Translations under genes and position numbers: made by a program | Shown here: piece after piece, positions 34,232 through 43,014 of the stretch | Layout of the letters: each line of letters opens with the position of its first letter | Numbering within the stretch: position 1 is the first letter of the stretch | Notes under the pieces: generated by a model | Databases searched by the model: none | Told to the model about the DNA's origin: nothing | What the model saw: only the letters and a program-made list of their open reading frames with translations | DNA from: Pseudomonas guariconensis | Lineage (GTDB): Bacteria > Pseudomonadota > Gammaproteobacteria > Pseudomonadales > Pseudomonadaceae | Length of the DNA: 64,000 nt | Direction of reading: 5' to 3' | NCBI RefSeq assembly: GCF_024127895.1 | Contig: NZ_JAMYBK010000021.1 | Location: forward strand, 1 to 64,000

Positions 34232-35887
34232 TTACATGTTGGGGTAGTTCGGGCCGCCGGTGCCTTCCGGGGCCACCCAGGTGATGTTCTGGGCCGGGTC
34301 CTTGATGTCGCAGGTCTTGCAGTGCACGCAGTTCTGGGCGTTGATCTGGAAGCGCTTGGCGCCATCTTCCTGGGTCACCACCTCATACACGCCAGCCGGG
34401 CAGTAGCGCTGCGCCGGTTCGTCGTACAGCGGCAGGTTTTTCGCGATCGGGATGCTCGCGTCGGCCAGCTTCAGGTGGCAGGGCTGTTCCTCTTCATGGT
34501 TGGTGTTGGAGAGGAATACCGAGCTGAGCTTGTCGAAGCTGAGCTTGCCGTCCGGCTTCGGATACTCGATGCGCCTGGACTCTGCGGCGGGCTTCAGGCA
34601 GGCGTAGTCGGGCTTGTTGTCGTGCAGGGTGACCGGGATCTTGCCACCGAACCAGTTCTGGTCGATGTAGTTGAACGCACCGCCCACCAGGGCGCCGAAC
34701 TTGTGGATGGCCGCGCCGAAGTTGCGGCTGCGGAACAGCTCGTCGTACAGCCAGCTGGACTTGAAGGCGTCGACGTAGCCGGTCAGCTCATCACCGCCTT
34801 CCTTGCCGGCGGCCAGGGCGGCGGCCACGGCTTCGGCGGCCAGCATGCCGGACTTCATGGCGGTGTGGCTGCCCTTGATCTTGGCGAAGTTCAGGGTGCC
34901 CAGGTCGCAGCCGATCAGCGCGCCGCCGGGGAAGACCATCTTCGGCAGCGAGTTCAGGCCACCCTTGCAGATGGCGCGGGCGCCGTAGGCGACGCGCTTG
35001 CCGCCTTCCAGGTACTGCTTGATCACCGGGTGGTGCTTGTAGCGCTGGAATTCGTCGAAGGGCGACAGGAAGGGGTTGCTGTAGGACAGGTCGACGATCA
35101 GGCCGACGACCACCTGGTTGTTTTCCAGGTGATAGAGGAAGGAGCCGCCCGGGTTCTCGTCGCTCAGCGGCCAGCCGGCGGTGTGGACCACCAGGCCGGG
35201 CTGGTGCTTGGCCGGGTCGACGTCCCAGATTTCCTTGATGCCGATGCCGTAGTGCTGGGCGTCGGCATCGGCGTCGAGCTTGTACTTCTTGATCAGCTGC
35301 TTGCCGATGTGGCCACGGCAGCCTTCGGCGAACAGGGTGTACTTGGCGCGCAGTTCCATGCCGGGGGTGTAGTAACCCTCTTTCGGGTTGCCTTCACGGT
35401 CCACGCCGAGGTCGCCGGTGATGATGCCGCGGACGACACCGTTCTCGTCGATCAGCGCTTCCTGGGCGGCGAAGCCCGGGTAGATCTCCACGCCCAGGCC
35501 TTCGGCCTGCTGGGCCAGCCAGCGGCAGAGATTGCCCAGGGAGATGATATAGTTGCCCTCGTTGTGCATGGTCTTGGGCACGAACAGACCGGGAACCTTG
35601 ATTGCGGCGTCGGCATCCTTGAGCATATAGATGTCGTCGCGGGTTACCGGAGTGTTCAACGGGGCGCCCAGTTCTTTCCAGTCGGGGAAGAGTTCGTTCA
35701 GGGCCCGCGGTTCGAATACGGCGCCGGAGAGAATGTGGGCGCCCACTTCGGAACCCTTCTCGACCACGCATACGCTGATCTCCTGACCAGCTTGCGCGGC
35801 CTTCTGCTTCAGTCGGCACGCGGCGGACAGGCCAGCAGGGCCAGCGCCGACGATGACGACGTCGAATTCCATAAATTCACGGGGCAT
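34232..35887 (-). CDS. Electron-transfer flavoprotein:ubiquinone oxidoreductase
   Basis: The 551-residue protein has an FAD-binding VVIVGAGPAGLSAACRL near residues 9-25, GGCLIGCDLGTLN-like and AMKSGMLAAEA segments, and the C-terminal 4Fe-4S motif CVHCKTCDIKDP with PEGTGGPNYPNM at the end. It takes electrons from ETF and passes them to ubiquinone at the inner membrane. The start at 35887 overlaps the CoA-transferase stop by 11 bp; MEFDVV five codons later is an alternative. Its placement with this acyl-CoA cluster, while ETF alpha/beta lie at 58-60 kb, suggests a dedicated electron chain for the several dehydrogenases. Confidence 0.95.
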   Translation of the reverse strand: MPREFMEFDVVIVGAGPAGLSAACRLKQKAAQAGQEISVCVVEKGSEVGAHILSGAVFEPRALNELFPDWKELGAPLNTPVTRDDIYMLKDADAAIKVPGLFVPKTMHNEGNYIISLGNLCRWLAQQAEGLGVEIYPGFAAQEALIDENGVVRGIITGDLGVDREGNPKEGYYTPGMELRAKYTLFAEGCRGHIGKQLIKKYKLDADADAQHYGIGIKEIWDVDPAKHQPGLVVHTAGWPLSDENPGGSFLYHLENNQVVVGLIVDLSYSNPFLSPFDEFQRYKHHPVIKQYLEGGKRVAYGARAICKGGLNSLPKMVFPGGALIGCDLGTLNFAKIKGSHTAMKSGMLAAEAVAAALAAGKEGGDELTGYVDAFKSSWLYDELFRSRNFGAAIHKFGALVGGAFNYIDQNWFGGKIPVTLHDNKPDYACLKPAAESRRIEYPKPDGKLSFDKLSSVFLSNTNHEEEQPCHLKLADASIPIAKNLPLYDEPAQRYCPAGVYEVVTQEDGAKRFQINAQNCVHCKTCDIKDPAQNITWVAPEGTGGPNYPNM

Positions 35888-37160
35888 CAGACTTCCTCTG
35901 AGCGTTGGGGCCGGCTGTGCGGCGGATATCGATAACCTTGTCGGCCAGCAGTGTTGCCACCTGATCTTCCGGCATCTGCAACCAGTCGCTCAGGACTTCG
36001 GCTGTATGTTGGCCTAGTCGTGGAGGGGGGAGTTGGTAGTCGGCAGGTGTCTCTGAGAGCCTGGCCGGAAAGGCGAGGGTAGGGATGGATTCATCATCCT
36101 CGCGGAAGAATGTATGGACCACTCCGCGAGCCTTGGCGAATGGATCATCGAATGCTTGATCGATGCTGTTGAGAGGGCCTGCAGGTACCTTGGCCCGATT
36201 CAGTGCCTCTATCAGCTTTTCTCTCTGCCAGGTGCCGATCAGATTTTGTAACAGCGGCTCCAGGCTATCGCGATGGCGGACCCGGTCAGCGTTGCGTTGG
36301 TATCGTGGATCGGTGGCCAGGTCGGCTCGGCCAAGGACCTGACAAAGGACGCTGAATTGATTGTCGTTGCCCACCGCTACCACTAATGGGCCATCCAGGG
36401 CATCGAAGGTTCGATAGGGCACCACGGTAGGGTGAGCATTGCCCAGGCGTTGCGGGACGATGCCACCAACCAGCCAGCTCATGGCCTGATTGGCAAGCAT
36501 GGCCATCTGGGTGTTGAGCAGGGAACAGTCGATATGTTGTCCGCTGCCGCTTTTCTCGACATGACGCAGTGCCAACAGTATGGCGATGGTTGCGTAGAGC
36601 CCGGTGGAAAGGTCGGTGATGGCCACTCCAACCTTGGTGGGCTGTCCTTGAGGTTCTCCCGTGATGCTCATTAGCCCGCCCATGGCCTGGGCGACGAAGT
36701 CGTACCCGCCTCGTTGTGCATACGGGCCATCCTGGCCAAAGCCGGTAATCGAGCAATACACCAGGCGTGGGTTGAGCTGCTTCAGGGTGGCGTAGTCCAG
36801 TCCGGAGCGCTCCAGTGTGCCTACCCGGAAGTTTTCCACCAATACATCAGCCTTAGAGGCCAGGCAGCGGATCAGATCAGCTCCGGCAGGAGTGGTTATA
36901 TCCACGGCAATGGAGCGTTTGCTGCGGTTGCAGCCCAAGTAGTAGGCGCTCGTTTTCCCGCCTTCGGAAGCGTCTGCGTCCGGCAGGAACGGAGGGCCCC
37001 ACGCGCGGGTGTCGTCGCCGTTCCCCGGTACTTCCACCTTGATCACGTCAGCTCCGAAGTCCCCAAGGATCTGTGTACACCACGGCCCTGCCAGCACGCG
37101 GGACAGGTCAAGCACACGTATGCCTTCAAGAGGGCGTCGGCGGAGTTCGGTTGGGTTCAT
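35877..37160 (-). CDS. CaiB/BaiF family III CoA-transferase
   Basis: The 427-residue protein shows LEGIRVLDLSRVLAGPWCTQILGDFGADVIKVE, LVENFRVGTLERSGLDYATL, YDFVAQAMGGLMSITG and the catalytic-Asp segment VGVAITDLSTGLYA. It activates a carboxylate with CoA from another thioester. It overlaps ETF-QO and diverges from the MaoC gene across a region with GAAAT-N3-ATTTC palindromes. It is one of two family III transferases in the 34-64 kb cluster. The substrate is unknown. Confidence 0.9.
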   Translation of the reverse strand: MNPTELRRRPLEGIRVLDLSRVLAGPWCTQILGDFGADVIKVEVPGNGDDTRAWGPPFLPDADASEGGKTSAYYLGCNRSKRSIAVDITTPAGADLIRCLASKADVLVENFRVGTLERSGLDYATLKQLNPRLVYCSITGFGQDGPYAQRGGYDFVAQAMGGLMSITGEPQGQPTKVGVAITDLSTGLYATIAILLALRHVEKSGSGQHIDCSLLNTQMAMLANQAMSWLVGGIVPQRLGNAHPTVVPYRTFDALDGPLVVAVGNDNQFSVLCQVLGRADLATDPRYQRNADRVRHRDSLEPLLQNLIGTWQREKLIEALNRAKVPAGPLNSIDQAFDDPFAKARGVVHTFFREDDESIPTLAFPARLSETPADYQLPPPRLGQHTAEVLSDWLQMPEDQVATLLADKVIDIRRTAGPNAQRKSDAP

Positions 37161-37206
37161 GGGGTCTCCCGAAGCTTTGAAAAGCTTGCGGAATGATTCA
37201 ATAAGT

Positions 37207-37219
37207 GAAATAAAATTTC
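37207..37219. promoter_or_regulatory. GAAAT-N3-ATTTC palindrome, candidate IclR-type operator
   Basis: GAAATAAAATTTC is an exact 5-bp inverted repeat with a 3-bp spacer, 47 bp upstream of the CoA-transferase start. The same motif recurs at 37319 and 52120, all in control regions of this catabolic cluster, which encodes three IclR regulators. Confidence 0.5.
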
Positions 37220-37318
37220 AACAGTTGAAGTATTTGGATTCGCTCAAAGCGGAACCGGTGGTCGGCTGTGGCTCCAGCAGGTGTTGCACTCGGTCTCAAA
37301 TCGTCCGAATATTTTTGT

Positions 37319-37344
37319 GAAATGACATTTCATTTAATGAAATT
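37319..37344. promoter_or_regulatory. Overlapping GAAAT/ATTTC palindromes upstream of maoC
   Basis: GAAATGACATTTC (37319-37331) is an exact inverted repeat of GAAATG around A, and ATTTCATTTAATGAAAT (37328-37344) overlaps it as a second near-perfect palindrome. The block lies about 52-77 bp before the MaoC start and is very AT-rich against the surrounding DNA. An IclR-family protein of the cluster is the likeliest ligand. Confidence 0.55.
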
Positions 37345-37395
37345 TGAAGCAGCCAAACGCATTCCGATTCCTGGCAGAACAAGAGAGGACGTGGC

Positions 37396-38256
37396 ATGCC
37401 CATCGATGCCGAAAAGCTACTCAGCTACTCAATCCCGCCGGTGAGGCAGGTGCTTACCCGTCGTGAAAGCGCGTTATATGCGCTGTCGGTAGGGCTGGGG
37501 CAGGACCCCACAGACGAGCGGCAGCTGAGTTACGTGGATTACTCCCGAGATCTACGGGCCTTGCCCTCCATGGCCGTCGTGCTGACCCATCCCGGTTTCT
37601 GGTTGTCCGATCCACGCTCTGGCGTCGATGCCACCAAGGTGGTGCATGGGGAACAGGAGATGACCTTGCATGAGCCGCTTCCGGTCGAGGGCGAGTTGAT
37701 CGGCACCACGTCGATCGTCGGCCTGGTGGACAAGGGAGAAGGCCAGGGCGCCCTGCTGTACACGCGCAAAGAGGTGGTGGAGGCGGAAACTGGGAAGTTG
37801 ATCGCCACGACGCTGAATACGACGTTCGTCAGGGGCGGAGGTGGTTTTGGAGGATCGTCCGAGCCCTTCAAGCCCGGCACTCCACGGCCGGAAGGTGAGC
37901 CGCACTTCGTAGTGGATTTGCCTTCTCGTCCAGAGCAGGCCCTGTACTACCGAATGAACGGTGACGATAACCCGCTGCACGCCGATCCCTCTGTCGCGCG
38001 CAAAGCCGGCTTCGAGCGTCCCATCCTGCACGGGTTGTGCACCTTCGGTGTGGTTTGCCACGCGCTGGTCAGAACATTGGCCGATTACGACGGCGCACGA
38101 CTACGTGGCATGTCTCTGCGTTTTTCCTCACCAGTATTTCCGGGAGAAACCATTCGCAGCGAAATCTGGCGTAACGGCTCCTTCCAGGCTCGGGTGGTTG
38201 AGCGAGATGTCCTGGTGGTGAGCCATGGGATAGCAGACTTCAAGCCGCCCAAGTGA
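37396..38256 (+). CDS. (R)-specific 2-enoyl-CoA hydratase (MaoC / MFE-2 hydratase 2 type)
   Basis: The 286-residue double-hotdog protein carries the hydratase-2 motif YRMNGDDNPLHADPSVARKAGF with PILHGLCTFG, where Asp and His act on the enoyl-CoA. The N-terminal half (TRRESALYALSVGLGQDP) matches the substrate-binding hotdog of peroxisomal MFE-2 hydratases. It makes (3R)-hydroxyacyl-CoA, often from bulky or branched enoyl-CoAs. The MFE-2-like dehydrogenase that would follow it is encoded at 54550-55455. It is separated by 209 bp from the ABC transporter operon. Confidence 0.92.
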   Translation: MPIDAEKLLSYSIPPVRQVLTRRESALYALSVGLGQDPTDERQLSYVDYSRDLRALPSMAVVLTHPGFWLSDPRSGVDATKVVHGEQEMTLHEPLPVEGELIGTTSIVGLVDKGEGQGALLYTRKEVVEAETGKLIATTLNTTFVRGGGGFGGSSEPFKPGTPRPEGEPHFVVDLPSRPEQALYYRMNGDDNPLHADPSVARKAGFERPILHGLCTFGVVCHALVRTLADYDGARLRGMSLRFSSPVFPGETIRSEIWRNGSFQARVVERDVLVVSHGIADFKPPK

Positions 38257-38272
38257 CGGTTTTTCAAGAGTG

Positions 38273-38287
38273 TTCCGTACAGTGGAA
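38273..38287. promoter_or_regulatory. Possible operator before the second ABC transporter
   Basis: TTCC-N7-GGAA (38273-38287), set in TGTTCCGTACAGTGGAATA, is a short inverted repeat in the 209-bp gap between maoC and the binding-protein gene. It resembles IclR-family boxes only loosely. The rest of the gap shows no gene. Confidence 0.25.
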
Positions 38288-38465
38288 TAAAGGTCGGGTA
38301 TCGAGAATCAGCCGTAGTGGCTGCGTGTATCTGTTTTTAAAACTCTCATGTCGAGAGCAGCGTAAAAGCAAGATTCCGCAGGATGGAACGGTTGTATTGG
38401 GCAAATTGACGCTGAAATCAGCCCGGCAATTAAATGCAACTACACAAAAACAAGAGGCTAAGACC

Positions 38466-39659
38466 ATGTCCGCAATCAAGAAGCTCTCACTGCTCATTGC
38501 TCTGTCCGTCGGTTCGGCCGTGTCTGTGCATGGATATGCCGCTGACACCATCAAACTGGGAATGTCATTGCCGCTGTCCGGTGCGGGAGCGAACTGGGGT
38601 ATTGGCGCCAACTGGCTATGCCAGAACGCTGCAAAAGATATCGCTGCGCAAGGTGGCGTGAAGGTGGCGGGCAAGGAATACAACTTCGAGTGCGTTGCTT
38701 ACGACAACAAGTACAACGCGGCCGATGGTGCGAAGGTTGCCCAGACCCTGCTCAACAAGGATAAGGTCAAGTTTGTTGCAGGCAGTCTGGGGACTGCGCC
38801 AGTACGAGCTCTGCAGTCGCTGTCAGAGCGACGTGGTGTGCTGATCTTCACCACCGCCTGGGGGGCGAGCATCAAAGGGCCAAAGTATCCGCTGACATTC
38901 ACTCAGATGAGCACGCCCAACGAAATTGCCTATCCACTGGTGAAGTTCGTCCAGGAGCGTCATCCACAGATCAAGACGGTAGCCCTGCTTAACCCCAACG
39001 ATGCCACCGGCCAGGAAACCGAGGCGATCGCTCGCAAGGCCTGGGAGTCTCTGGGTGTCGAAGTGATTTCCAGCGACTGGTATGAGCGCGGCACTGCTGA
39101 GTTCCAGCCCATTGCCGCCAAGATGTCCGCGCTCAATCCCGATGTCGTTGACCTGTGCTCCAGCACGCCGGCCGACAGCGGCCACGTGTTCAAGGCGCTG
39201 AAATCGCTGGGCTGGAATGGCATCCAGGTCATTGAGGTCGGTACTGGCGCCGATGGTCTGATCGCCACGGGTGGGGATGCAGTGGATGGAACCTACATGG
39301 GCGCAGCAGTGACGCTGGATGCCGATAACGCGACGCCTCTTCAGTTACGCCTGGATGAGGGGGTGCGTGCCCTCACGGGCGAATCCATCAATGCGGTACA
39401 GATTGGTTTCTACGACTCGGTCAAGGCACTTGCTGCCGCCATTGAGCATGCCCAAAGCCTTGAGCCGAAAGTAGTCGCCCAGTCCCTGCCAAAAATTACC
39501 TTCGATTCCTTCTATGGCACTTCCGCCTTTGGTGGTCAGCAAACCTATGGTTCGCCCCAGCAGATCCTGGTGCCGGTGGTGGTGACTCAACTGCAGCAGG
39601 GCCGACTGGTGGAAGTTGCCCGTCTGCAGCCAGCCGAACTTGGCGAGCGCCTCCAATAA
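38466..39659 (+). CDS. HAAT ABC transporter substrate-binding protein, second system
   Basis: The 397-residue protein starts MSAIKKLSLLIALSVGSAVS with a Sec signal cleaved near GYAADT. It continues IKLGMSLPLSGAGANWGIG and shows the two-lobed Peripla_BP_6 pattern (KTVALLNPNDATGQETEAIARKAWESLGV). It would bind a carboxylic acid or amino-acid-like ligand. I chose this ATG over an upstream in-frame start because it directly precedes the signal peptide. It begins a five-gene transporter operon followed by a CoA ligase, so the ligand is probably the acid catabolised by the cluster. Confidence 0.9.
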   Translation: MSAIKKLSLLIALSVGSAVSVHGYAADTIKLGMSLPLSGAGANWGIGANWLCQNAAKDIAAQGGVKVAGKEYNFECVAYDNKYNAADGAKVAQTLLNKDKVKFVAGSLGTAPVRALQSLSERRGVLIFTTAWGASIKGPKYPLTFTQMSTPNEIAYPLVKFVQERHPQIKTVALLNPNDATGQETEAIARKAWESLGVEVISSDWYERGTAEFQPIAAKMSALNPDVVDLCSSTPADSGHVFKALKSLGWNGIQVIEVGTGADGLIATGGDAVDGTYMGAAVTLDADNATPLQLRLDEGVRALTGESINAVQIGFYDSVKALAAAIEHAQSLEPKVVAQSLPKITFDSFYGTSAFGGQQTYGSPQQILVPVVVTQLQQGRLVEVARLQPAELGERLQ

Positions 39660-39686
39660 GGGGCGCTGCAACGCGAGAGAGCAATC

Positions 39687-40562
39687 ATGGATAACCTGAT
39701 TCAGCTTTTATTGATGACGCTGCAGATCGGATCGGTCTACATCCTCTTTGCCTTGGGACTGACCATCATTTTCGGTGTACTGAAGATCGTCAACTTTGCC
39801 CATGGGCAGTTCTTCACACTATCAGCCTTGTTGGTGGCGGTGATCATTCCCTGGCTGACCGGTCACGGCTATTCGCTGTTCAGTGCCTACTTGATCGGCC
39901 TTTTGGTTGGGGTAAGCGTGGCCACTCTGCTGGGTGTAGTGGTGTATCAGGCAGGCTTTCGCAGGTTCCAGCGCGACATGGTCGGCTCCTTTATTTTGTC
40001 AGCAGGGCTGGTGCTGCTGTTCGAAGGGATCTACCTGGAAATCTTCGGTGGCTCGGTGCGCTCTGTCCCTCCACTGGTGGAAGGCACGGTCAGCATATTG
40101 GGTGCTGGAGTCAGCTCACAGCGTCTGCTGATTTGTCTGATCGCAGTGCTCCTTACTGTCGGACTGGCCTGGATCCTTGCCAGGACTCGCTTTGGTAATG
40201 CCCTGCGGGCGGTATCCATCGACCATGAGGCAGCCATGTTGCAAGGCATTCCCTATCGCTCCATCGCTTTTCATGGATTTGTCTTCGCCACCATGATCGG
40301 GGCCATCGCGGGCGCATTGATCGCTCCGGTTTCCTCTGTGTCCCCCGTCTTTGGCGACAGCTTCCTGGTCAAGGGGTTCATCGCCGTGGTTATCGGCGGC
40401 CTGGGTAGCGTTCCGGGCGCGATCATCGGCAGTCTGCTGATTGCTGCGATTGAGGCCTTTGGCGGCTTCTATCTCGATCCTTCAAGCGCGAGCCTGGCGA
40501 TTTTCGTCCTGGTGATGCTCATGCTTCTTGTCCGTCCGAATGGGGTGCTGGGTCGTGGCTAA
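39687..40562 (+). CDS. HAAT ABC transporter permease (LivH type), second system
   Basis: The 291-residue membrane protein has QIGSVYILFALGLTIIFGVLKIVNFAHGQFF at the start, RTRFGNALRAVSIDHEAAMLQGI as coupling helix, and VIGGLGSVPGAIIGSLLIAAIEAFGG near the end, all LivH landmarks. It forms the channel with the LivM-type subunit whose start overlaps its stop. Confidence 0.93.
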   Translation: MDNLIQLLLMTLQIGSVYILFALGLTIIFGVLKIVNFAHGQFFTLSALLVAVIIPWLTGHGYSLFSAYLIGLLVGVSVATLLGVVVYQAGFRRFQRDMVGSFILSAGLVLLFEGIYLEIFGGSVRSVPPLVEGTVSILGAGVSSQRLLICLIAVLLTVGLAWILARTRFGNALRAVSIDHEAAMLQGIPYRSIAFHGFVFATMIGAIAGALIAPVSSVSPVFGDSFLVKGFIAVVIGGLGSVPGAIIGSLLIAAIEAFGGFYLDPSSASLAIFVLVMLMLLVRPNGVLGRG

Positions 40563-41514
40563 TCAAAAGTTTTTCCTTTGCTGTGCGGGACTGATGGTGC
40601 TGGCGGTGCTTGGTCAGTTCCTTGGTGGTGGCTATGGCGCGAAGCTGATGATCTGGATCTCTATCGCTGCACTGGTTGCCTCCAGCCTCCGCTTCGTCAT
40701 GTTGATTGGCGAGCTGAACTTCGCCACTGCTGCCTTCTATGGCATCGGTGCCTATACCGCGGGGCTGGTTACCACTCAATTCGAGTGGCCATTCCTGATT
40801 GCGTTTCTAGCAGGTGGCGTGGTCGCGGCGCTGGTAAGCCTGATGTTCGGGTTTATCACTCTTCGCACCAAGGGGCCGTACTTCCTGCTGATTGGCTTCG
40901 CTTTCACCGAGGTGATGCGAATCATCTACACCAAGTCGGATTTGCTGGGCGGCAGTTCGGGGATGGTTGGCATCTTTGCCCCTGAGATGCTCGACGCGTA
41001 CCTGACCCCATTCGTGATCCTGGTCAGTGGTCTGCTCATCGGGGGGCTGTACCTGGTCGAGGTCTCCAACCTCGGGAAAATATTCACTGCTATCAAAGAC
41101 AACGAGAACGTAGTTCGCTCGGTAGGTATCCGCGCGCACTTGAGCAAGGTGGTGTGCTTCGTTATCGCCTCCTTTGCCGTAGGTATCGCGGGTTCTCTCC
41201 ATGCCTACACCAACAATGTGATCAGTCCCGGCGACTTCGGCTTTCTGCTTTCCACCTTTGCCCTGGCTTATCTGAAAGTCGGTGGCGAAGAGCATCCGGC
41301 AGGCCCGGTCCTCGGGGCATCGCTTCTGATTCTGCTCAATGCCCTCGTGCTGGATGCGGGGCTCGACGAGCACATTTTCTATGGCGCTGCGATCGTTCTG
41401 GCCATGCTCCTGCTTCCCAAGGGGGTGGTCGGCCTGTTGGGCAGGGCTGCGCAGCGTTGCGGAACAATAACAACAAGGCAGTCGTGCGGAGGGCTTAAAG
41501 ATGACGGCTTATAA
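40555..41514 (+). CDS. HAAT ABC transporter permease (LivM type), second system
   Basis: The protein of about 319 residues has [27 protein letters not shown], the LivM helix pair, and [29 protein letters not shown] as coupling segment. The start is uncertain: GTG at 40555 has GGGGTG upstream and overlaps the LivH-type stop by 8 bp, while ATG at 40540 and TTG at 40528 are in frame. The last ~20 residues (after [10 protein letters not shown]) look unconserved. It overlaps the following ATPase gene by 14 bp. Confidence 0.9.
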   Translation: MANQKFFLCCAGLMVLAVLGQFLGGGYGAKLMIWISIAALVASSLRFVMLIGELNFATAAFYGIGAYTAGLVTTQFEWPFLIAFLAGGVVAALVSLMFGFITLRTKGPYFLLIGFAFTEVMRIIYTKSDLLGGSSGMVGIFAPEMLDAYLTPFVILVSGLLIGGLYLVEVSNLGKIFTAIKDNENVVRSVGIRAHLSKVVCFVIASFAVGIAGSLHAYTNNVISPGDFGFLLSTFALAYLKVGGEEHPAGPVLGASLLILLNALVLDAGLDEHIFYGAAIVLAMLLLPKGVVGLLGRAAQRCGTITTRQSCGGLKDDGL

Positions 41515-42241
41515 CGCTTCCATCCTCTCCACGCGAGAGATCAGCCGCGCATTCGGCGGCGTGAAGGCTGTTTCCAATCTCAGTTTCGATATTCGTCCAG
41601 GTGAGGTGCTGGGTCTGATCGGTCCGAACGGGGCAGGAAAAAGCACGACCTTCAACCTGATCAGCGGCTTCTACAAACCCACCAGTGGGGGCCTGTATAT
41701 CGATGGTACTGAGGTTACCGGCAGTTCGCCTGAACGCATCAGTCGCCTTGGCGTTTCCCGCACCTTCCAGCACGGCAGCATCCTGCCGAGCATGACAGTG
41801 CTGGACAACATCCTGATCGGTGCCATCGGTGCACTGCCACTGTTGGCTACGCAGAAACAGCGTCAGCGGGCGATGGAAAGCGCCGAGGTGCTTGGGCTGT
41901 CGAATCGTCTGAATGACGTGACGGGCGCTTTGCCTCATGGCATCCAGCGGTTGGTCAGCATTGCCATCGCTTTCGCCACCCGCCCGCGTCTCTTGTGTCT
42001 GGATGAGCCACTGACAGGCCTTAACCAGACTGAGGTAGAGGCCACGCTGGATGTCTTTCGACGGATCCGCAAGGAATTCGGCAGCTCCATTCTGCTTGTG
42101 GAACACAACATGAAGGCGGTTATGCAGATCTGCGATCGCATCGTGGTCCTGCACCACGGGCAGATGCTTGCAACAGGAACTCCAGAAGAGATCCGAGCCG
42201 ATCCGAAGGTTATTGCCGCTTATCTTGGAGGTCAGCAATGA
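41501..42241 (+). CDS. HAAT ABC transporter ATP-binding protein (LivG type), second system
   Basis: The 246-residue ATPase has Walker A GPNGAGKS at 41-48, [20 protein letters not shown], a divergent signature [16 protein letters not shown], Walker [14 protein letters not shown] and [13 protein letters not shown]. The signature lacks the usual LSGGQ, as is common in LivG proteins. It overlaps both neighbours, indicating translational coupling. Confidence 0.93.
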   Translation: MTAYNASILSTREISRAFGGVKAVSNLSFDIRPGEVLGLIGPNGAGKSTTFNLISGFYKPTSGGLYIDGTEVTGSSPERISRLGVSRTFQHGSILPSMTVLDNILIGAIGALPLLATQKQRQRAMESAEVLGLSNRLNDVTGALPHGIQRLVSIAIAFATRPRLLCLDEPLTGLNQTEVEATLDVFRRIRKEFGSSILLVEHNMKAVMQICDRIVVLHHGQMLATGTPEEIRADPKVIAAYLGGQQ

Positions 42242-42960
42242 GTACCGGCGAATACGTATTGCAGGTTGAGGGGCTCACTGCTTCCTACGGCAAGGTGCCG
42301 GTTCTGCGTGGTGTGAACATGGGCGTTGCACGCGGCCAGGTGGTAACCCTGATCGGAGCCAATGGGGCTGGCAAGTCGACACTCATGAAATGTATCAGCG
42401 GCCTGCTGAAGAGCAGTGGCGGCAGCATTCGCCTGCATGGCGAGCTGGCGACGAATCAACAACCGGATGCATTGGTACGCAGGGGCTTGAGCCTGGTGCC
42501 GGAAGGACGCCGTTTGTTTGGCGCCATGACGGTCATCGAGAACCTGATGCTGGGTGCCTATTGCCGCAAGAACCGAGTACAGATCGAGGCGGATCTGGAG
42601 CAGTGTCTGGAGTTCCTGCCGGATTTGCGTTCGCGGCTATCCGCCCAGGCCTGTTCGCTCAGTGGCGGACAACAGCAGATGGTGGCTGTGGGGCGGGCGC
42701 TTATGAGCAAGCCAAAACTGTTACTGCTGGACGAACCGACTATCGGCCTGGCACCGGCTGTTGTCGAACAAATCGCCCAGGTGATCGGAAAGATTCGTGA
42801 CACCGGTGTGGATGTGCTGCTGGTAGAGCAGAACGCAGAGACTGCCCTACGTATTGCGGACTACGCCTATGTCGTGGAGGGCGGGTCAATCGTTGCCGAA
42901 GGACCAGCCGCTGAACTGGCCCAGAACGAAGATGTTCAGCGGGCCTACATGGGCATGTGA
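42238..42960 (+). CDS. HAAT ABC transporter ATP-binding protein (LivF type), second system
   Basis: The 240-residue ATPase has Walker A GANGAGKS at 40-47, LVPEGRRLFGAMTVIENLMLGAY, signature LSGGQQQMVAVGRAL, Walker B LLLLDEPTIGLAP and VLLVEQNAETAL. It completes the importer. Its ATG overlaps the LivG-type stop (ATGA). Confidence 0.94.
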   Translation: MSTGEYVLQVEGLTASYGKVPVLRGVNMGVARGQVVTLIGANGAGKSTLMKCISGLLKSSGGSIRLHGELATNQQPDALVRRGLSLVPEGRRLFGAMTVIENLMLGAYCRKNRVQIEADLEQCLEFLPDLRSRLSAQACSLSGGQQQMVAVGRALMSKPKLLLLDEPTIGLAPAVVEQIAQVIGKIRDTGVDVLLVEQNAETALRIADYAYVVEGGSIVAEGPAAELAQNEDVQRAYMGM

Positions 42961-43014
42961 GCAGCCTTCAGGGTTGTCCTTGCTTCTGAAATCGATCTGG
43001 ATACGGAAAACGAA